From positions 62,001 to 126,000 of the forward strand of contig JADKFV010000054.1 of assembly GCA_016717325.1 (NCBI GenBank): a stretch of DNA of 64,000 nt. Reading direction: 5' to 3'. This stretch comes from Bacteroidota bacterium. GTDB taxonomy: Bacteria > Bacteroidota > Bacteroidia > AKYH767-A > OLB10. Position 1 is the first letter of the stretch. Each line of letters opens with the position of its first letter. The notes below the pieces were generated by a model that made no database searches, was not told where the DNA came from, and was given only the letters and a program-made list of their open reading frames with translations. Shown here one piece after another: positions 54,927-62,667 of the stretch. The position numbers and the translations under genes were made by a program.

Positions 54927-55979
54927 TTAGTCTATGATAAGCATAGCATCACCATAACTATAAAATTTGTATTTTTCTTTCAAAGCTACTTTGTAAGCAT
55001 TCATAATGTTTTCGAAACCACCAAATGCGCAAGTCATCATTAGCAAAGTAGACTCGGGCATGTGGAAATTTGTTACCATACAATTGGCAATACTAAAATC
55101 GTATGGAGGAAAAATAAATTTATTTGTCCAGCCGGCTAACGGTTTCAATTCACCATTTGTAGAAACTGTAGATTCTATAGCACGCATAGTGGTAGTACCC
55201 ACAGCACAAATTCTGCGCTTTGCGGCTTTGGCAGCGTTCACTATATCACAGGCTTCGGTATTTACTTCAAATTGCTCGCTATCCATTTTATGTTTGGTAA
55301 GGTCTTCAACTTCTACCGAACGGAAAGTGCCCAAGCCTACGTGAAGCGTAACTTCGGCAAAGTTTACCCCTTTAATTTCGAGGCGCTTAAGCAATTCGCG
55401 GCTAAAGTGCAATCCTGCCGTTGGTGCTGCCACAGCACCTTCGTTTTTGGCATACACCGTTTGGTAGCGATGCACATCTTCGGCTTCGGCCTTACGTTTT
55501 ATGTATTTGGGAAGAGGTGTATGACCAAGATTATAAACGGCAGCTTTAAACTCCTCGTGTGTACCATCGAAAAGGAAACGCAATGTGCGGCCGCGCGATG
55601 TTGTGTTGTCTATTACTTCGGCAACGAGTAAATCGTTATCGCCAAAATATAGTTTATTGCCTATGCGGATTTTACGTGCAGGGTCTACTAATACGTCCCA
55701 AAGACGACTATCCTTGCTCAACTCGCGCAACAAAAACACTTCTATTTTGGCCCCTGTTTTTTCTTTGTTACCATACAATCGTGCAGGAAATACGCGGGTG
55801 TTATTCAATATCATTACATCCTTATCGTCAAAATATTCGAGTATGTCTTTAAACACTTTGTGTTCTATTTTGCCTGTAGTACGATTAACCACCATCAGAC
55901 GCGATTCGTCACGATTTTTGGCCGGGTGAGTAGCCAGGAGGTTTTCATTGAAATTGAATTTAAACTGCGAGAGTTTCAT
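54927..55979 (-). CDS. queA: S-adenosylmethionine:tRNA ribosyltransferase-isomerase
   Basis: A 350-residue QueA enzyme that transfers and rearranges ribose from SAM onto preQ1-tRNA, making epoxyqueuosine. I start at ATG 55979 (MKLSQFKFNF), the family's usual beginning, rather than four codons upstream. Conserved stretches are ATHPAKNRDESRLMVVNR, MILNNTRVFPARLYGNKEKT, KIEVFLLRE, GHTPLPKYIKR, AAPTAGLHFS, VTLHVGLGTFRSVEVED, GTTTMRAIES and TNFHMPESTLLMMTCAFGG. All blocks expected of a full-length enzyme are present. No other queuosine gene is nearby. Confidence 0.97.
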   Translation of the reverse strand: MKLSQFKFNFNENLLATHPAKNRDESRLMVVNRTTGKIEHKVFKDILEYFDDKDVMILNNTRVFPARLYGNKEKTGAKIEVFLLRELSKDSRLWDVLVDPARKIRIGNKLYFGDNDLLVAEVIDNTTSRGRTLRFLFDGTHEEFKAAVYNLGHTPLPKYIKRKAEAEDVHRYQTVYAKNEGAVAAPTAGLHFSRELLKRLEIKGVNFAEVTLHVGLGTFRSVEVEDLTKHKMDSEQFEVNTEACDIVNAAKAAKRRICAVGTTTMRAIESTVSTNGELKPLAGWTNKFIFPPYDFSIANCMVTNFHMPESTLLMMTCAFGGFENIMNAYKVALKEKYKFYSYGDAMLIID

Positions 55980-56263
55980 TTTACAATACATTTATGGGCA
56001 ACATGCCTTGTTTTAAAGCAAATTGCTATTGTTAATATTATCCTTCATTCGGCTGCCAATACATTGATTATCAGGGGGAAAAACCAATAAAATACGCAAC
56101 CTTTTTTTTATAAACGGGGCGCAAATATAATATCATGATATACCGTTTTCGACATGGAGGGCAAAATAAATATTACCAATTTATAATTGATGTCTAAAGC
56201 CTTGCACTAATAAGTGGTACAGAGACCTCTATGCCATCAAAATAATTAAGCCCAAGTTGCAAG

Positions 56264-56770
56264 TCATATTTTTTTAGGTACTTCTTTTTTAAGAAAATAC
56301 GCTGCAACAGCAGAAATTATTAAACCCCCTGCAAGCACATTTACAGTAAGTTGAAAAATGTACGATGTTAAATTGTAATTACCCCTTGCATGCTTCTCGG
56401 CAATGGCTACATCCCGGTTTGCTTCTTTTGCCTGGGTGATTGTTTTTTGAATCATGAATTCGAAATAGGCAGGGTTGATAATAACATTATAAAGCAATTG
56501 CCCAACAATGGCAATAATAAGTGAAACTGCAGAAATGAAAACGCCTATTCGAACGAGTTGTGTGTAATTGGCATATCCATTCAATTCTAAATTACGCACC
56601 GATTTCATTCCCAAAGGCAAACACACAATAGGAATAATGGCGGCAAACATCGATACCAGTGGATGATATTTAACTAATGGGCCATGAAGGCCGATAATGT
56701 ATTCGCCAATTAGCCATATCACACTTAGTACACCCGTGGCTATTCCCCATCGTTTTATTTGCGTGCTCAT
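56264..56770 (-). CDS. DUF4199-type four-helix membrane protein
   Basis: A 168-residue membrane protein with four hydrophobic helices (GVLSVIWLIGEYIIGLHG, SMFAAIIPIVCLPLGMKSV, IGVFISAVSLIIAIVGQLL, LTVNVLAGGLIISAVAAYF). The pattern of a short charged loop after helix two (RNLELNGYANYTQLVRIG) and a long loop with NPAYFEFMIQKTI between helices three and four fits DUF4199. Function unknown in the family. Single gene between queA and the sigma-factor operon. Confidence 0.8.
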   Translation of the reverse strand: MSTQIKRWGIATGVLSVIWLIGEYIIGLHGPLVKYHPLVSMFAAIIPIVCLPLGMKSVRNLELNGYANYTQLVRIGVFISAVSLIIAIVGQLLYNVIINPAYFEFMIQKTITQAKEANRDVAIAEKHARGNYNLTSYIFQLTVNVLAGGLIISAVAAYFLKKEVPKKI

Positions 56771-57016
56771 ATTTATTGATTGGATTTTTGTTTTTTCCTA
56801 TGGCCAAAAGTAACGCAAATAAAACAAATTCAAACTTTGCAGTTGAAAATACTAATCTCAAAATAATCAATAAAATCAGCAACTTTGACTCCATTGTATT
56901 TCACCAAATTGGTGATTTTATATATCGGGATTAACCCAACTAATGCAGATAGTTCCGCTCGTTCTTCATACTGCATAAGTTGCATTTAACAGTTAATATA
57001 CTTAAATCTGCACAGT

Positions 57017-57049
57017 TTTGATTTATTTCGAAAAAAAGCACTACATTTA
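57017..57049 (+). promoter_or_regulatory. Predicted promoter of the ECF sigma operon
   Basis: TTTG (57017-57020), 21 bases, then TACATTTA (57042-57049) is one base off the Bacteroidota TTTG-N19-21-TAnnTTTG pattern and lies 48 bases before the sigma-factor ATG. The remaining bases of the 327-base gap 56771-57097 hold nothing else I can identify. Confidence 0.5.
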
Positions 57050-57097
57050 AGCAACTCAAAAAGGAAAACGTACGTCTAATACATACATTGATAAAAA

Positions 57098-57643
57098 ATG
57101 ACCGATGCAGAACTGGTAAAACAGTGTATTAAAGGCAATGCCGAAGCACACGAAACACTATATAAAAGGTTTGCCGGCAAAATGATGACAGTATGCTTAA
57201 GGTACGCATCGAGCCAGGAAGAAGGAGAGGATTTTTTGCAGGAGGGTTTTATCAAAGTATTTGAAAAATTGGGTTCTTTTAAATTTGAAGGTGCGCTCGA
57301 AGGGTGGATCAGGCGGGTAATTGTAAACAACTTACTCGATATGGTACGTAAAAATATGCGTATCCCTCATCACGATTCTATAGATGATATAGCAAATCAC
57401 CCTCCGGCACAAATGTCCACAAGCGATAATATTCAGACACAGGACTTATTGAATATGATAATGAAATTGCCAAAAGGATATCGCACCGTTTTCAATCTTT
57501 ATGTGATGGAAGGATTTTCACACAAAGAAATTGCCGCTGAACTTGGCATTAACGAAAACACCTCAAAGTCGCAACTATCACGTGCGCGCGACCAACTTCA
57601 AACAATGGTAAACAATGCTTCGAAACTGGCATCAGTAAAATAA
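57098..57643 (+). CDS. ECF-type RNA polymerase sigma factor
   Basis: A 181-residue extracytoplasmic-function sigma factor. Region 2 (residues ~5-90) has GNAEAHETLYKRFAGKMM, EEGEDFLQEGFIKVFEKLGS and EGWIRRVIVNNLLDMVRKN. Region 4 (~120-170) has LPKGYRTVFNLYVMEGFSHK, then EIAAELGINENTSKSQLSRA, the helix-turn-helix that binds the -35 element. It heads an operon: the next gene starts 4 bases after its stop, and that gene's product looks like its anti-sigma partner. Recognised promoters are not known. Confidence 0.95.
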   Translation: MTDAELVKQCIKGNAEAHETLYKRFAGKMMTVCLRYASSQEEGEDFLQEGFIKVFEKLGSFKFEGALEGWIRRVIVNNLLDMVRKNMRIPHHDSIDDIANHPPAQMSTSDNIQTQDLLNMIMKLPKGYRTVFNLYVMEGFSHKEIAAELGINENTSKSQLSRARDQLQTMVNNASKLASVK

Positions 57644-57647
57644 AAAA

Positions 57648-58580
57648 ATGACCGAACAACATAACATAGATAGCTTATTCAAATCGCATCTCGATGCGTT
57701 TGAAAGCCCTGTTAATCCGCAAGTGTGGAGTACAGTGCAAGCTGCTATGCCACAAACTGTTGTTACTGCTGCAACCACTTCGGCTACAGTATTCACTGCA
57801 AAATCTTTAATAATAGCCGCTTCGCTTATAGTTGCTGCTAGCAGTACCTATTTTTATTTTAATGATAATACCAGTGAAAATAAAAATGTTGTTGCAAAAA
57901 CAGAAGAGATTGCAAAACAAGATGTACCAACCCAAACCGAAGAACCGGCAAAAAATGAAATAACCGTTACGCAAAACGAAAATACAGAAAAGGCATCATC
58001 GGGCAAGGGTAATGCTTCTGCAATCGAGCCAATCGAAGAAAAAATTGAAAAACATACTTCAGTAGATAATTCTATCAAACCGGAAAAAGAAATAAAGCCT
58101 GGTGTGGTTGATGGTGGTGCAAAAAATTCTAATAATCCACCTGTGGAAAACAAGCCTGTAGTAGAACCGAATGTTGCTTCAAAGAGCAATCCACCAACAC
58201 AACAAACTGAATCTCCAAAACCAACTGATACCAAACAACCCGAAAAAGATGCGGTTGAGCCAATAATTTTAAAACAAAAATGGGATACCGAAGAGTTGGC
58301 ATCTAACATAAAAATCAATACAGATATTATTACCCCTGATGGTGATAATATGAATGACGAGTTTACGGTTGAAGTATTAAATGCAAAAATTTGCAATGTT
58401 ATAATTTATGATCGCAACGGTAAAGCGGTAATGCAATACAATACACAAACTGCAAGTTGGAACGGCAAATTAAAAAATGGAAATGACGCTGCCGATGGTA
58501 CGTATTTTTACTTTATTTTTGGCGAAAGTTTCGATGGCCGCCCATTCGATAAAAAAGGAAACCTCACTATAAAAAAATAA
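57648..58580 (+). CDS. Anti-sigma-like membrane protein with gliding-type (T9SS type B-like) C-terminal domain
   Basis: A 310-residue single-pass protein. The cytoplasmic N-terminus (IDSLFKSHLDAFESPVNPQV, then WSTVQAA) resembles the short sigma-binding heads of Bacteroidota proteins encoded next to ECF sigma factors. A transmembrane helix (~52-70) precedes a disordered Glu/Lys/Pro/Thr-rich linker (~75-205) and a C-terminal domain (~218-310). That domain starts INTDIITPDGDNMNDEFTVE and contains IYDRNGKAVMQYNT, WNGKLKNGNDAADGTYFYFI. This is the gliding-motility-associated (CHU_C) fold, also found at the end of the next gene (IVTPNNDGKNDAFVILNLEQ). A membrane anti-sigma carrying a type B-like domain is unusual. 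The link to secretion sensing is inference. Confidence 0.8.
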   Translation: MTEQHNIDSLFKSHLDAFESPVNPQVWSTVQAAMPQTVVTAATTSATVFTAKSLIIAASLIVAASSTYFYFNDNTSENKNVVAKTEEIAKQDVPTQTEEPAKNEITVTQNENTEKASSGKGNASAIEPIEEKIEKHTSVDNSIKPEKEIKPGVVDGGAKNSNNPPVENKPVVEPNVASKSNPPTQQTESPKPTDTKQPEKDAVEPIILKQKWDTEELASNIKINTDIITPDGDNMNDEFTVEVLNAKICNVIIYDRNGKAVMQYNTQTASWNGKLKNGNDAADGTYFYFIFGESFDGRPFDKKGNLTIKK

Positions 58581-58608
58581 AATTTAATAAACTGATATAA
58601 TTAAAACT

Positions 58609-61347
58609 ATGAAGAATTTATTTTCTCGATTGCTAATGGTAATGGCGTTATTTGTAATAACCCACACCGCATCTGCCTCGCATATTGCAGGTATGGACTT
58701 AACCTACAAATACATTAGTCCTAATGTATATGAGGTTACACTTAAATTTTACCGCGATTGTTTTGGTATCCCCATGTCGGGGTCGTCAAGTGTATGTTAT
58801 GGTTCAAACTCTTTGGGCATAACAAACTATGTAAACTTGCCAGCAGTTGATACCAATTTGGTTACACCTATTTGTGTAGGACAATTAACCACGTGCCAGG
58901 GTGGTAGCGCTTATGGCGTGGAAGAACACGTTTACAGAGGTCAGGTAACTTTGCCACAGGCCGCTACCGATTGGGTGTTCTCGTTCAGCACGTGCTGCCG
59001 CAATGCCGCTATCACCACTTTGCAAAATGCCCAAAGCGAAGGTATTTGGGTAGGTGCTACACTCGATAATGTTAACTTCCCTACCAACAGTTCCCCATCA
59101 TTTACATCGTTACCGGTAACACAATTTTGTATCAATAGCTTAAATTATTTTCCACAATATGCCTCGGATATTGATGGCGATTCGCTGTATTTTTCTTTGG
59201 TAGACCCTTGGAGCGATGCCGGTTCATCGTGTACCACACCTGGTTCGGCTGTATTATTTAATGCTCCGTTCTCTGGTATTAATCCTTTGACTACCACTAA
59301 TGGAACCACTCTGGATCCTTATACTGGTCTTATTACATTAACACCTACTATGTTCGAAATTGGTGTAATGGCACTTGACTTAAAAGAATATGATAGCTTG
59401 GGAACATTGAAAAGCACCATTAGACGCGATATTCAGGTATCGGTAGTGCAATGTAATTTTGCTCAATTTCAAACTACTATAGTGAATGGTGTTCCCAAAG
59501 CTTATGCTGCAAATTGCGGTGACTCATGTGTAGTATTACAACTAACTGATAGTATACAATGCAGTACTGTGGCTCCCAACGGTTCCGACTTTAGAGCTGT
59601 GCGACCAAACGGGCAACCAAATCCAATTTATAGTGCTGCACCGCTTAATTGCGTAAATGGACTTACTACACAAATACAAATTTGTTTTTACAAACCGCTT
59701 ACGCAAGGCACATCAAAATTCTGGCTCAAAACAGGCAGTGATTTAAATACATTATTACCATCATGCGGTAATGCATTGCCTGAGTACGATACCATCAATA
59801 TTGTAGTGTTTGATCCATCCATAATGGCTTTACCTGTTATCGATACAGTTCATTCGTGCGCATTTACAACTTATACTATCACCATGCCTGAGTTAATTAC
59901 TTGTGCATCTATTGCTGCAAATGGTTCCGATTTTATTTTGAAAGATGCTACCGGAACTCCTTACCCGGTTACATCGGCAAGTGGTGTTAACTGCTCATTC
60001 CAAAATGAATTTACAAATCAAATTACAATTACCTTAAATGCACCGGCACAAGGAACTCCGCCATATTACCTTATTGCTACCAATGGAAATGATGGTAATA
60101 CTATTACCAATGAATGTGATAAACCGATAGATCAAAATGACACTATAGCCATTCTATATACAACAAATACAGTAACTGTAAGTTTAGGTACAGACACCAC
60201 CCTATGTCAAAATGATCCCGCTCCGGTTTTGGATGCTACATTAACACAAGCAACTTATACGTGGTACTTGAATGGTGCACCTGTTGGAGGCAATACTCAA
60301 ACGTTAACCGCAAACCAATCGGGCACTTATATTTGCCAGGTATCTTACGGCCCTAATTGCTTTGGTTCCGATACAGTTGTAGTAAATTATGTGCTTGCCC
60401 CTATAGTCGCACTCGGCAATGATATAGCAGTTTGTAATGCTGCTCCATTCCCAACTTTAGATGCCGGTAATCTCGGATCAACTTACGCGTGGACAGATAT
60501 TAATGGTAATCCATTGGCAACTACACAAACCTATACACCAACTGCAGCAGGTACGTATATTGTTACCGTTAGCGGAGGCTCTTGCTCTTCGAGCGATACC
60601 ATTAATGTAACTGTGAGCAATGCAACTCCTTTCACCCTGGGTAACGATGATGTTATTTGCGAAACAGCATCCACAACAATAACGTCAAGTGTAGCAGGCA
60701 CCTCTTATGTTTGGTTTAAAGATGGAACAAACCTCAACACAAATGCGCAAACAATTACAGTAAGTACAGCAGGAACATATGTATGCGAATTGACAAATAC
60801 AGACGGTTGCAAATCGACCGATACAGTGATTGTTACTACAGAAGCCGTTCCGGCAAAACCTCAAGTGTTTTGCGGTGTTGCCACCGGAACAGGATTTAGC
60901 ATTGTATATACATGGGCACCTATTGCCGGTGCTACCGGTTATGCAGTAAGTGTAAATGGAGCACCATTTGTTCCAAACAACTTATTGCCGGTAAGCCACG
61001 GTTTAAATAGTTCACCTGCTTCGTTTATTGTACATGCCTTAGGCACAGAGTGCGAGTTTGGACCAAACAGCGATCCTGCTTTCTGCGATATCAGTATTCC
61101 AAATATTGTAACACCAAATAATGATGGTAAGAACGATGCATTTGTAATATTAAATCTTGAGCAGTTTTCTAATGCCAGAATGAAAATATACAATCGTTGG
61201 GGTAATTTGATTTACGAAAATGCCAACTACAAAAACGATTTCAACTTCCAGGATCAGCCGGATGGAGTTTACTATTACGTGTTAACTATTTCGGAAGTGA
61301 GTAAAGACTACACTGGAAATGTAACCGTATATAAAGAGAAGAAATAA
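58609..61347 (+). CDS. T9SS type B (gliding-motility C-terminal) surface adhesin-like protein
   Basis: A 912-residue exported protein with a signal peptide ending near ASAS (residue ~24). The N-terminal domain (HIAGMDLTYKYISPNVYEVT, FYRDCFGIPMSG) is a recurrent start of large Bacteroidota adhesins. It is followed by Cys-bearing beta domains and several Ig/PKD-like modules (ATYTWYLNGAPVGGNTQTLT, STYAWTDINGNPLATTQTYT, TSYVWFKDGTNLNTNAQTIT). The C-terminal CHU_C domain (IPNIVTPNNDGKNDAFVILN ... KIYNRWGNLIYENANYKNDF) marks a type B T9SS cargo. Third gene of the sigma operon, 28 bases after the anti-sigma-like gene and before a strong terminator, so it is a likely direct product of that regulation. 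Confidence 0.93.
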   Translation: MKNLFSRLLMVMALFVITHTASASHIAGMDLTYKYISPNVYEVTLKFYRDCFGIPMSGSSSVCYGSNSLGITNYVNLPAVDTNLVTPICVGQLTTCQGGSAYGVEEHVYRGQVTLPQAATDWVFSFSTCCRNAAITTLQNAQSEGIWVGATLDNVNFPTNSSPSFTSLPVTQFCINSLNYFPQYASDIDGDSLYFSLVDPWSDAGSSCTTPGSAVLFNAPFSGINPLTTTNGTTLDPYTGLITLTPTMFEIGVMALDLKEYDSLGTLKSTIRRDIQVSVVQCNFAQFQTTIVNGVPKAYAANCGDSCVVLQLTDSIQCSTVAPNGSDFRAVRPNGQPNPIYSAAPLNCVNGLTTQIQICFYKPLTQGTSKFWLKTGSDLNTLLPSCGNALPEYDTINIVVFDPSIMALPVIDTVHSCAFTTYTITMPELITCASIAANGSDFILKDATGTPYPVTSASGVNCSFQNEFTNQITITLNAPAQGTPPYYLIATNGNDGNTITNECDKPIDQNDTIAILYTTNTVTVSLGTDTTLCQNDPAPVLDATLTQATYTWYLNGAPVGGNTQTLTANQSGTYICQVSYGPNCFGSDTVVVNYVLAPIVALGNDIAVCNAAPFPTLDAGNLGSTYAWTDINGNPLATTQTYTPTAAGTYIVTVSGGSCSSSDTINVTVSNATPFTLGNDDVICETASTTITSSVAGTSYVWFKDGTNLNTNAQTITVSTAGTYVCELTNTDGCKSTDTVIVTTEAVPAKPQVFCGVATGTGFSIVYTWAPIAGATGYAVSVNGAPFVPNNLLPVSHGLNSSPASFIVHALGTECEFGPNSDPAFCDISIPNIVTPNNDGKNDAFVILNLEQFSNARMKIYNRWGNLIYENANYKNDFNFQDQPDGVYYYVLTISEVSKDYTGNVTVYKEKK

Positions 61348-61382
61348 ACCTCGCTCCGGCATTATTATAATTGCTGATTAAT

Positions 61383-61415
61383 AAAACGCTTGCAGATATA
61401 AACTGCAAGCGTTTT
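61383..61415 (+). terminator. Strong terminator of the sigma/adhesin operon
   Basis: A perfect 13-base stem (AAAACGCTTGCAG at 61383-61395, CTGCAAGCGTTTT at 61403-61415) with a 7-base loop, followed by five more T. It separates the operon from metF. Confidence 0.92.
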
Positions 61416-61434
61416 TTTTTGATAGATGCCTTAT

Positions 61435-61442
61435 TACCTTTG
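61435..61442 (+). promoter_or_regulatory. Predicted -7 promoter core of metF
   Basis: TACCTTTG matches TAnnTTTG and lies 33 bases before the metF start, just after the terminator hairpin. A -33 element at the normal distance would overlap the terminator, so confidence is limited. Confidence 0.45.
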
Positions 61443-61475
61443 CACCCTCAATACTGTAAAGAAGCAAACATCATT

Positions 61476-62429
61476 ATGAAAGTTATAGATCATATTAAAC
61501 AATCGAAAAAGACATTATTTTCAATTGAAATATTACCACCATTAAAAGGAAAAGGGATACAATCCATATTCGACACTATAGATCCCTTAATGGAATTTAA
61601 ACCGCCATTTATTGATGTGACATATCATCGCGAAGAGTATGTTTATAAAAAACGTGATGGTGGCTATTTGGAAAAAGTATCCATTCGTAAGCGGCCCGGA
61701 ACAGTAAGTATTTGCTCGGCCATAAAAAGTAAATACAATACCGAAGCAGTGCCACATTTAATTTGTGGTGGCTTTACCAAAGAAGAAACCGAGAATGCAT
61801 TAATAGAATTAAATTTTTTAGGAATAGATAATGTGCTTGCCTTACGTGGCGATGCCATTAAAACTGAAAATGCATTTATACCAACACCAGGTGGTCATCA
61901 ATTTGCACTCGATTTGGTAAAACAAATTAGCGGCCTCAACAATGGCCATTACCTCGATGAGGATTTATTGGGCCATGCAAATACAGACTTTTGCATTGGC
62001 ATTGCCGGCTATCCCGAAAAGCATTTCGAAGCACCAAATCCTCAAACAGATTTAATGCATTTGAAACAAAAAGTAGAAGCCGGAGCGCACTATATTGTAA
62101 CACAAATGTTTTTCGACAATACAAAGTTTGTTGCTTTTACCGAAGCTTGCCGCAAAATGAATATCGATATCCCAATCATTCCGGGATTAAAAATTCTTAC
62201 ATCGAAAAAACAATTAATCAACCTGGCAAAGACTTTTCATATTGATATTCCCGAAGACCTCACACAGGCAGTTATGAATTGCAAAAATGATGAAGATGTT
62301 AAGCAAGTAGGAATCGAATGGTGTATAAATCAGTCGAAAGAATTGATAAAAGAAAATGTTCCTTGCCTGCACTATTATACAATGGGCAACCCCGATATCA
62401 CTCTAAAGGTTGCACGCGAAGTTTTTTAA
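61476..62429 (+). CDS. metF: Methylenetetrahydrofolate reductase
   Basis: A 317-residue flavoenzyme that reduces 5,10-methylene-THF to 5-methyl-THF for methionine synthesis. I start at ATG 61476 (MKVIDHIKQSKKTLFSIEIL); the open frame extends 35 codons upstream through the terminator and lacks family similarity. The MTHFR barrel is shown by FSIEILPPLKGKGIQSIFDT, FIDVTYHREEY, HLICGGFTKEETENALIELN, LGIDNVLALRGDAI, FCIGIAGYPEKHFEAPN, KQKVEAGAHYIVTQMFFDN, and IPIIPGLKILTSKKQLINLA. Length and motif order are normal. Confidence 0.95.
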   Translation: MKVIDHIKQSKKTLFSIEILPPLKGKGIQSIFDTIDPLMEFKPPFIDVTYHREEYVYKKRDGGYLEKVSIRKRPGTVSICSAIKSKYNTEAVPHLICGGFTKEETENALIELNFLGIDNVLALRGDAIKTENAFIPTPGGHQFALDLVKQISGLNNGHYLDEDLLGHANTDFCIGIAGYPEKHFEAPNPQTDLMHLKQKVEAGAHYIVTQMFFDNTKFVAFTEACRKMNIDIPIIPGLKILTSKKQLINLAKTFHIDIPEDLTQAVMNCKNDEDVKQVGIEWCINQSKELIKENVPCLHYYTMGNPDITLKVAREVF

Positions 62430-62667
62430 AGCGTTGTTATTTACGTTCGCTTTTTTGAGAAAATATTTATTATTCTTTACGGCTTAATTTTTATTTTGGA
62501 AAAAACCCTTCTTGATAATGGAACTTATTTTGTTGAATAAAGTGTCCCATTATGTTAACGCGATAATGTTTGTTTCTGAGAATTACTTTCCCTTGTAGAC
62601 ACCAAAATTTTTCACAAGAATGATACAAAAGTTTTTTATTACTTTCGCTTATTCAAAGATAAATATA

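Noticed and set aside
56130..56141. ATATCATGATAT palindrome as an operator
   Set aside because: A 12-base AT-rich palindrome is expected by chance in such DNA and is not placed near a recognisable promoter core.
57854..58396. 180-codon minus-strand open frame in the anti-sigma-like gene
   Set aside because: Antisense to the Pro/Thr/Glu linker; low-complexity content and no conserved motif.
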